A stretch of 6,407 bases of DNA, taken from positions 1-6,407 of the forward strand of contig JAIWOM010000086.1 of the NCBI GenBank assembly GCA_020216895.1. The letters are read 5' to 3'. The translations under genes were made by a program, and so were the position numbers. Position 1 is the stretch's first letter. Every line of letters begins with the position of its first letter. The notes below the pieces were generated by a model, which made no database searches, was not told the origin of the DNA, and saw only the letters and a list, made by a program, of their open reading frames with translations. The stretch comes from Microcella sp. (GTDB lineage: Bacteria > Actinomycetota > Actinomycetes > Actinomycetales > Microbacteriaceae). This document shows, piece after piece, positions 1-6,407 of this stretch.

Positions 1-116
1 GTCGGGCCGCCGCCGCCATCCGTCGTGCCGCCGCCGCCGTCGGAGGTGCCGCCATCCGCGGATGTGTCGTCCTTGCCGCCCTTGCAGCCGAGGAGGAGGA
101 GGAGGAGGAAGGTCAC
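1..116 (-). CDS. Putative lipoprotein, N-terminal fragment (runs off left edge)
   Basis: This is a partial reading frame of 38 complete codons on the minus strand, entering the window at position 1. The proposed start is GTG at 116-114. It is followed by Thr-Phe, six Leu, Gly, then Cys11, giving a lipobox-like LLGC, and then a linker of Lys, Gly, Asp, Thr and Ser with runs of four Gly. By family knowledge, such a Cys would be lipidated and the linker would tether a surface domain that lies outside the window. A GAGG at 125-122 sits five bases before the GTG. Odd points: the signal has only ten residues before the Cys and no positive charge before the Leu run, so the true start could lie further upstream, although no ATG or other good start is seen in frame back to position 182. 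The function of the mature protein cannot be read from this fragment. Confidence 0.5.
   Translation of the reverse strand, partial: MTFLLLLLLGCKGGKDDTSADGGTSDGGGGTTDGGGGP
91..108. repeat. (AGG)6 trinucleotide repeat
   Basis: Six perfect AGG units on the plus strand read as six CTC leucine codons in the signal region of the minus-strand lipoprotein. The unit is three bases, so slippage would change the length of the hydrophobic core without shifting the frame. Confidence 0.85.
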
Positions 117-139
117 GTTCGCCTCGCGGGAAGAGGAGG

Positions 140-145
140 ATTCTA
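140..145 (-). promoter_or_regulatory. Possible -10 box (TAGAAT) for the lipoprotein gene
   Basis: On the minus strand the hexamer TAGAAT lies 23 bases ahead of the proposed GTG start, leaving room for a short leader that contains the GAGG ribosome site. No recognisable -35 element is seen about 17 bases further upstream, where the sequence is GC only. This is a weak call. Confidence 0.2.
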
Positions 146-189
146 CCCGCCGGGGCGAGCGGCCGCCCGCCGGAATAGGTCGGATCGAC

Positions 190-195
190 GAGGAG
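190..195 (+). promoter_or_regulatory. Ribosome binding site of the acyl-CoA dehydrogenase
   Basis: GAGGAG followed by six bases and then ATG at 202. This near-consensus Shine-Dalgarno fixes the start of the dehydrogenase at 202, rather than at the in-frame ATG at position 25, whose translation is low-complexity Pro/Arg and overlaps the lipoprotein gene. Confidence 0.85.
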
Positions 196-201
196 CCCGC
201 C

Positions 202-1385
<1,184 letters not shown>

Positions 1386-1389
<4 letters not shown>

Positions 1390-4298
1390 AGGTCCGGGGG
1401 CCCCCGGAGCCGGCGCTGGCGGCGGACGAGGCCGCGGCCCGACGCCAGATCGACGCGATGCTCCGCGCGGCGGGCTGGGAGGTGCAGGATCGCGCCGCGA
1501 TGAACCTGTCCGCCGCGCCCGGCGTCGCCATCCGCGAGTTCCAGACCAGCGCCGGCCCCGCCGACTACCTGCTCTTCCTCGGCAACCGGCTCGTCGGCGT
1601 CGTCGAGGCGAAGAAGCCCGGCGTCACGCTGTCCAGCGTCGAGGCGCAGACCCGCGACTACGCCGCCCGGGCCCCCCGGCCCCTGCAGGTGCCTGTCCGC
1701 CCGCTGCCCTTCCTCTACGAGAGCACCGGGGTCGAGACCTGGTTCACGAACGGGCTCGACCCGGAGCCCCGCGCGCGGCGGGTGTTCTCCTTTCATCGTC
1801 CCGAGGCCCTGCGCGAGTGGCTCGACGCCGAGCTGGACCGCCGCCAGGGCAGGCCCGGTGCGCCCGTCGCCCCGACGCTGAAGGGCCGGATGCGCCTCGC
1901 CCCGGCGCTGAACACCGCGGGCATGTGGCCGGCGCAGGTCCGCGCCGTGCAGAACCTCGAAGCCAGCGTCCGCGACGGCCGGCCCCGCGCACTCGTCCAG
2001 ATGGCGACCGGGGCGGGCAAGACCTTCACCGCGATCTCGGCGGTCTACCGGCTCGTCAAGGAGGGCGGCGCCCGGCGGGTGCTCTTCCTGGTGGACCGCG
2101 GCAACCTCGGCCGCCAGGCGCTCAAGGAGTTCCAGGCCTACACCACGCCCGACGACGGCCGGCGGTTCACCGAACTGTACAACGTCACGAACCTCACCCA
2201 CAACAAGATCGATCCGGTCAACAAGGTCGTCATCACGACCATCCAGCGCCTCTACTCCATCCTCCAGGGCGAGGAGTCCTTCGACGACGCGCTGGAGGAG
2301 GGCTCGGCCTTCTCCGGCAGCGGCTCGGCCCTGGTCCGCGAGCCGCCGCCGGTCGCCTACAACCCGCTGCTCCCGCCCGAGTTCTTTGACGTGGTGGTGG
2401 TCGACGAGTGCCACCGCTCGATCTACGCGCTGTGGCGGCAGGTGCTCGAGTACTTCGACGCCAGCCTCATCGGCCTGACGGCCACCCCCGCGAAGCACAC
2501 CTACGCCTTCTTCCACAAGAACCTCGTCAGCGAGTACACCCACACCCACGCCGTGCGCGACCGCGTGAACGTGCCCTTCCAGGTCTACGAGATCCGCACC
2601 CGTGTCACCGAGGGCGGCGCGATGGTCGTCGCCGAGCCCGACACCGTGGTCGGCAAGCGCGACCGGGCCACGCGCGAGGTGCGCTGGGAGGCGCTCGACG
2701 AGGACCTGACCTACGCCCCCGGCCAGATCGACCGCAGCGTCGTCGTGCCCGACCAGATCCGCACGGTGATCCGCGAGCTTCGAGCCAGGATGTTCACTGA
2801 CATCTTCCCCGGCCGCACCGAGATCCCCAAGACGCTCATCTTCGCCAAGTCCGACGACCACGCCGAGGACATCCTCCGCATCCTCCGCGAGGAGTGGCCG
2901 CTGTCCAACGAGGCCGCGGTCAAGGTGACCTACAAGCCCGAGCGCGAGCTGGGCGACGGCCGGCGCAAGAGCGCCTCGCACAAGCCCGAGGAGCTGATCC
3001 AGGCCTTCCGCAACAGCTACCACCCGCGCGTCGCCGTCACCGTGGACATGATCGCCACCGGCACCGACATCAAGCCGCTGGAGTGCGTGGTCTTCCTGCG
3101 CTCGGTCAAGTCGCGCGGCCTCTTCGAGCAGATGAAGGGGCGCGGCGTGCGCGTCATCCCCGACGCCGACTTCCAGGCCGTCACGCCCGACGCGAAGCAG
3201 AAGACGCACTTCGTCGTCGTGGACTGCGTGGGCGTGATGGAGGAGCAGAAGGCCGACCCGCCGCTGGACCGCGAGCGCGGCATCGGCTTCCCGAAGCTCT
3301 TGGAGCTGGTGCGCGCCGGCAACCGCGACGAGGACGTGCTCGCGACCCTGGCCGCCCGCCTCGACCGCATGGACCGCCGCCTCTCGCCCGCCCAGAAGGA
3401 GCAGTTCGAGGCCGCGAGCGGCGGGGTGCCCCTGCGCGAGTTGGTCGCCCGGATCCTCGACCGGCTGGACCCCGATGTCGAGGACGCGCGGGCACGGCAG
3501 CTCGCCGGGCTGCCCGAGGGGGCCGAGCTGACCGAAGCGCAGGTGCAGGCGGCCCAGGCCGTGCTCCGCGAAGAGGCCGCCGCCCCCATCGCCTACGACC
3601 CCAAGCTCTGCGCGGCGCTGCTGGAGGTCCGCAAGGCCCAGGAGATCACCCTGGACGTGGTGACGCTCGACGAGGTGACCCGCAGCGGCCCGCGCGCCGA
3701 TCTCACGCCCGACCACGACGCGGCCGCCTCTCCGGGCGCCCTCGGCGCCGAGCGCGCGCTGATCGGGGAGTTCGAGGCCTTCTGCAAGGAGCACAAGGAC
3801 GAGATCGACGCGCTGATGGTGCTCTACGACCGGCCCTACGCCCAGCGGCTCACGCGCAAGCAGTTGATGGAGCTGGTCGCGGCCATCCAGCGCCCGCCGC
3901 GCCAGTGGACCGGCGAGGCGCTCTGGGCGGCCTACGAGCGCGTCGAGAAGGACCGGGTGCGCGGGGCCTCGCGGGGGCGGTTGCTGACGGATCTCATCAG
4001 CCTCGCCCGGCACGCGATGGGGGTCGATGACGAGCTGGTGAGCTACGCGGAGGTGGCGGCGGCGCGCTTCGAGGGCTGGCTGGCGCAGCAGCACAACCGG
4101 GGGCGGGCCTTCACCGAGGAGCAGGTGGGCTGGCTGCGGCTGATCCGGGACCGCATCGTCGTGGACCTGGAGGTGCGGATGGAGGACTTCGACGAGACGC
4201 CGTTCGCCGAGCGCGGCGGGCTCGGGAAGGTCTGGAGCCTGTTCGGCGAGGAGCTGGAGGGGATCGTGGAGGAGTTGAACCGGGAGTTGGTGGCGTGA
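1386..4298 (+). CDS. hsdR: Type I restriction enzyme, restriction/translocation subunit HsdR (EcoEI-like)
   Basis: 970 residues. In a type I complex with HsdM and HsdS, HsdR hydrolyses ATP to pull in DNA from an unmethylated target and cuts at a distance. The N-terminal PD-(D/E)XK nuclease shows Asp60, Glu74-Ala-Lys76, and the type I QxxxY motif at Gln88-Tyr92. The SF2 motor follows: Walker A ATGAGKT at 207-213, a motif Ia-like VLFLVDRGNLGRQ near 232, DECH box at 340-343, LTATP at 364-368, motif V (VDMIATGTDIK) near 553, and motif VI QMKGRGVR at 582-589. The last 150 or so residues resemble the EcoEI HsdR C-terminal domain, which binds the methyltransferase core. All catalytic residues are present, so the subunit looks intact. 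The GTG at 1386 was chosen because the helix ahead of the next in-frame ATG (1458) matches the usual HsdR N-terminus (AARRQIDAMLRAAGW). GGGG at 1376-1379 may serve as a ribosome site. The gene overlaps both neighbours by GTGA. Confidence 0.96.
4283..4286 (+). promoter_or_regulatory. Ribosome binding site of hsdS inside the hsdR 3' end
   Basis: GGAG lies eight bases ahead of GTG at 4295. It supports the GTG start, which gives a protein opening with the RWPVSRLDQL segment expected just before the first recognition domain. Because it sits within hsdR codons, translation of hsdS is probably aided by ribosomes finishing hsdR. Confidence 0.6.
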
Positions 4299-4738
4299 GG
4301 TGGCCCGTGTCCAGACTCGACCAACTGGCCGACTCCTGCCTCGGCAAGATGCTCGACAAGCAGAAGAACCGGGGAACCCCGCGTCCTTACCTGCGCAACA
4401 TCAACGTCCGATGGGGGACCTTCGACCTACACGATGTTGAGGAGATGCCTTTCGAGGCTGACGAGCTTGAGCGGTACTCTGTCAGGAAGGGTGATCTCGT
4501 CGTGTGCGAGGGCGGCGAGCCGGGTCGATGCGCTGTCTGGAACCAGACCAGCCCGATGTTCATCCAGAAGGCCCTTCACCGGGTACGGTGCGGTCCCGAC
4601 CTCGCCGCGACGTTCCTGGCGTACTGGCTTCGGCACCTCGCTGGCTCCGGGAGGCTGGCGAAGCAGTTCAGCGGTACAACCATCCAGCACCTCCCCGGCG
4701 TTAAGCTGGCGGCGCTGGATGTGCCCCATCCCCCGGTG
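4295..4738 (+). other. HsdS target recognition domain 1
   Basis: Residues 1-148 of HsdS, ending just before the AEQHR that opens the central conserved region. Key landmarks are LGKMLD at 16-21 and VCEGGEPGR at 70-78. By knowledge of type I enzymes, this domain reads one half of the split DNA target. Boundaries are approximate. Confidence 0.8.
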
Positions 4739-5725
4739 GCCGAACAACACCGCATTGTCGCCGCCATCGAGACGCACTTCTCCCGCCTCGACGCCGCCGT
4801 CGCATCGCTGACCCGCGCCAGGGCCAACGTGAAGCGCGCCCGCGCGAGCGTGCTCAAGGCCGCCGTCGAGGGCCGGCTGGTGCCCACCGAGGCCGCGCTC
4901 GCCCGCGCCGAGGGCCGCGACTACGAGCCGGCGGCGGTGCTCCTGGACCGCATCCTCGCTGAGCGGAGGGAGGCTTGGGGCTCGCGCAAAGACGCAAAGG
5001 CGCCAAGGGGGAGGTACAGGGAGCCGGTGAAGCCGGAGACGGAGGGCTTGCCGGGGCTGCCGGAGGGGTGGTGCTGGGCGAGTGTGGAGCAATTGTTCAA
5101 CCAAAGCCTCGGCAAGATGCTGGATAATGCAAAGAACACCGGAACCCTTCGGCCATACCTTCGCAATGCGAACGTTCGGTGGTTCGGCTTCGACCTGTCG
5201 GACACCAAGATGATGCGCGTTGAGGAGCACGAACTGGAACGAGTGTCCGTCGCTCAGGGCGACATCGTGGTGTGCGAAGGCGGTGAGCCTGGGCGGGCTG
5301 CCGTTTGGACCTCACCAAACGAGTCCTTCGTGATTCAGAAGGCTTGTCATCGCCTTCGGCCGATCATGGCAATCTCCTCTCCGTTCTTCGTGATTGCCTT
5401 GCGCGAGTCCGCCCACTCGGGTCGCCTGGCGGAGCGCTTCACCGGGTCAACCATCAAACATCTAACAGGGCAGAACCTCGTTCCTTTCCCGCTGCCCCTC
5501 CCCCCCCTCGCCGAGCAGCACCGCATCGTCGCCGAGGTCGACCGCCGCCTCTCTGTCCTCGACGCCCTCGACGCCACGCTCGACGCCAACCTCGCGCGCT
5601 GCGCCCGGCTGCGGCGGGCGGTGCTCAAGCGCGCCTTCGAGGGCCGCCTGGTGCCCGCCGAGGCCGACGCGCCCCTGTTGGCGGCCGAGCCAACCTCGCC
5701 CTTCCTCACCGGGGCAACGCCGTGA
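4295..5725 (+). CDS. hsdS: Type I restriction-modification specificity subunit HsdS
   Basis: 476 residues. HsdS reads the bipartite DNA target and positions HsdM and HsdR on it. The layout is the classic one: recognition domain 1 (about 1-148), central conserved helices from AEQHR at 149-153 to EGRLVP at 192-197, a linker, recognition domain 2 (about 257-405), then distal conserved helices from AEQHR at 406-410 to EGRLVP at 449-454. The protein is an internal duplication with a period of 256-257 residues. Residues 16-82 align with 272-338 without a gap, 47 of 67 identical by my hand count, sharing LGKMLD, RPYLRN, NVRW and VCEGGEPGR. Duplicated conserved helices are normal in HsdS; such similar recognition domains are not. 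The linker at about 229-238 carries an unusual SRKDAKAPR segment encoded by a repeat-like DNA stretch. The recognition domains are less GC-rich than the conserved helices. GTGA overlaps join it to hsdR and to the kinase-like gene. Confidence 0.96.
   Translation: MRWPVSRLDQLADSCLGKMLDKQKNRGTPRPYLRNINVRWGTFDLHDVEEMPFEADELERYSVRKGDLVVCEGGEPGRCAVWNQTSPMFIQKALHRVRCGPDLAATFLAYWLRHLAGSGRLAKQFSGTTIQHLPGVKLAALDVPHPPVAEQHRIVAAIETHFSRLDAAVASLTRARANVKRARASVLKAAVEGRLVPTEAALARAEGRDYEPAAVLLDRILAERREAWGSRKDAKAPRGRYREPVKPETEGLPGLPEGWCWASVEQLFNQSLGKMLDNAKNTGTLRPYLRNANVRWFGFDLSDTKMMRVEEHELERVSVAQGDIVVCEGGEPGRAAVWTSPNESFVIQKACHRLRPIMAISSPFFVIALRESAHSGRLAERFTGSTIKHLTGQNLVPFPLPLPPLAEQHRIVAEVDRRLSVLDALDATLDANLARCARLRRAVLKRAFEGRLVPAEADAPLLAAEPTSPFLTGATP
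4981..5008. repeat. Repeat-like CGCAAAG element inside the hsdS linker
   Basis: The stretch contains GCGCAAAGACGCAAAGGCG, with staggered copies of the GCAAAG core. It closely resembles a short dispersed sequence, of the form CTCGCAAAGACGCAAAGGCGCAAAG, that I recall from many bacterial genomes, mostly between genes. Here it lies in frame and encodes SRKDAKAPR (HsdS residues 230-238), at a place where related HsdS linkers usually read something like GKKPKGKYKEP. Its A-richness stands out against the very GC-rich surroundings. Identity with the dispersed family is from memory, not a search. Confidence 0.5.
5063..5509 (+). other. HsdS target recognition domain 2, homologous to domain 1
   Basis: Residues 257-405 of HsdS, opening at EGWCWASVEQL after the linker and ending before the distal AEQHR. 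LGKMLD at 272-277 and VCEGGEPGR at 326-334 sit exactly 256 residues after their counterparts in domain 1. The protein match is strong but the DNA has clearly diverged, so this is not a recent tandem copy. Base composition drops here: a hand count gives 33 of 60 G+C at 5341-5400 against 47 of 60 at 5581-5640 in the distal conserved helices. Confidence 0.8.
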
Positions 5726-6407
5726 TCCCTCGCATCTCCGCCATCCTGCGCCTCGGGCGGGTGCCGGTCCCGCACACCAACGAGGCGGTCTACGCGCTCG
5801 ACGCGACCGGTCGCCGCTGGGTCGCGAAGCGGGAGGCCGATATGGGCTGCGAGGCGCTGCTCGCTGAGGCGATCACCTGGTTGCTGGCGCGTCGGCTCGG
5901 CGTCCCGGTCCCCGAGGCCGCGTTCTGCGACGCTGACGGGGAGCGCGCCTGGCTCTCGGCCTGGGTCCCGCATGCGAAGCACTGGTCGGCGGCGAGCGCC
6001 GGGCAGCTCCGCAACGCCGATGCAGCGGCCGCGATCCTCACGCTGGACGCCGTGGTCTGCAACGAGGCCCGCCACGGCGGCAACCTGCTCCTCGTCGCTG
6101 ACCCGGCCGGGGGCTCCACCGCCTTCGCGATCGACGCCGACGAGGCGCTGATCGGGCACCCCGCCGAGCTGGAGCAGCGCGGCCTCGTGCCGCCCGACCC
6201 GCGCATCCTCGCCCACGGCTTTCCGCCGCCGGGGCTGCGGGATCCCGCGCTCCATCACGCTGATCGCTGTGCCGCCCTCGACCCCGTCGCGCTGGCCGCC
6301 GACGCCGCCGAAGCGTGCGCCGTCGCCCGTGAGCCGCACGTGGAACGCTTGACCCGCGTGCTCCTCGCCCGGTGCGCCGCGGCCCGCGCGCTGACGACGC
6401 GGTACCT
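5722..6407 (+). CDS. HipA-like (PI3K-fold) kinase family protein, partial at right edge
   Basis: The frame starts at GTG 5722, overlapping the hsdS stop by GTGA, and stays open for 228 codons to the window end. GGGG at 5711-5714 is a weak ribosome site seven bases ahead. The protein looks like the compact HipA-like kinase domain: a VAKRE strand with Lys36 as candidate ATP-binding lysine, an acidic helix with Glu49, then RRLGVPVPEA near 58-66, a catalytic-loop segment LDAVVCNEARHGGNLLL at 108-124, and a metal-site strand AIDADEAL at 136-143 with Asp138. These parts occur in the family's usual order and spacing. Where family members usually have N-x-D-R-H in the loop, this protein has N-E-A-R-H, so Ala116 appears to replace the catalytic Asp; it could be a pseudokinase or use another residue. 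Relatives are Ser/Thr kinases, some acting as toxins, but no substrate can be named here. A partner role with the restriction system is inferred from gene coupling only. Confidence 0.72.
   Translation, partial: MIPRISAILRLGRVPVPHTNEAVYALDATGRRWVAKREADMGCEALLAEAITWLLARRLGVPVPEAAFCDADGERAWLSAWVPHAKHWSAASAGQLRNADAAAAILTLDAVVCNEARHGGNLLLVADPAGGSTAFAIDADEALIGHPAELEQRGLVPPDPRILAHGFPPPGLRDPALHHADRCAALDPVALAADAAEACAVAREPHVERLTRVLLARCAAARALTTRY

Larger units (their letters stand above)
117..201. other. Divergent intergenic region
   Basis: This 85-base gap separates the minus-strand lipoprotein gene from the plus-strand block. It must hold the promoter of the lipoprotein gene and most probably that of the acyl-CoA dehydrogenase-hsdR-hsdS-kinase block, since no other gap occurs further down. 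Apart from the TAGAAT hexamer and the ribosome binding site of the dehydrogenase, I see no operator-like palindrome and no convincing plus-strand -35/-10 pair. Confidence 0.5.

Noticed and set aside
25..201. Upstream ATG at 25 as the start of the acyl-CoA dehydrogenase
   Set aside because: The extra 59 residues are Pro/Arg/Glu low complexity, antisense to the lipoprotein signal and Gly linker, and the strong GAGGAG ribosome site points to the ATG at 202.
4434..4811. Small alternative plus-strand frames within hsdS
   Set aside because: They overlap the intact HsdS frame, have no ribosome site or family resemblance, and are typical shadows in GC-rich DNA.
5694..5725. Possible terminator after hsdS
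   Set aside because: No hairpin followed by a T run is seen, and the next gene overlaps the hsdS stop codon, so transcription most likely continues.
5347..6339. 330-codon minus-strand open frame opposite the end of hsdS and the kinase-like gene
   Set aside because: It crosses two coding regions, has no recognisable motif and an Arg/Gly/Ala-rich composition. The plus-strand frame from 5722 carries an ordered set of kinase-family motifs.

Overview
The window is very GC-rich bacterial DNA with strong codon bias towards G/C third positions. The minus-strand gene at the left edge encodes a lipoprotein with a Cys followed by an Asp/Thr/Gly-rich linker, a style common in Myxococcota (former Deltaproteobacteria). 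That group is my best guess for the source, but it rests on style and composition only. There are no RNA genes, insertion sequences or CRISPR arrays, and no non-coding gap longer than about 90 bases.

Layout. Positions 1-116 (minus strand) hold the start of a putative lipoprotein gene running off the left edge. An 85-base divergent gap follows. A co-directional plus-strand block then fills the rest: an acyl-CoA dehydrogenase (202-1389), the type I restriction subunit HsdR (1386-4298), the type I specificity subunit HsdS (4295-5725), and a HipA-like/PI3K-fold kinase-family gene (from 5722, running off the right edge). Each of the three junctions is the same 4-base GTGA overlap, in which a GTG start overlaps the upstream TGA stop. 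All four genes therefore look translationally coupled in one operon.

How the genes may work together. HsdR (nuclease plus SF2 translocase, with an EcoEI-type C-terminus) and HsdS (two target recognition domains) are two thirds of a type I restriction-modification enzyme. The methyltransferase HsdM is absent from the window, neither upstream of hsdR nor between hsdR and hsdS, so it must lie beyond the right edge or elsewhere. The kinase-like gene sits in an operon position where hsdM could be expected.

Main points of interest: the two HsdS recognition domains are close copies of each other, predicting a symmetric bipartite DNA target; a HipA-like kinase gene, with an apparent Ala in place of the catalytic-loop Asp, is coupled to hsdS; the HsdS linker contains an in-frame copy of what looks like a dispersed CGCAAAG-type repeat; and a fatty-acid/amino-acid catabolic dehydrogenase is coupled to the restriction subunit.
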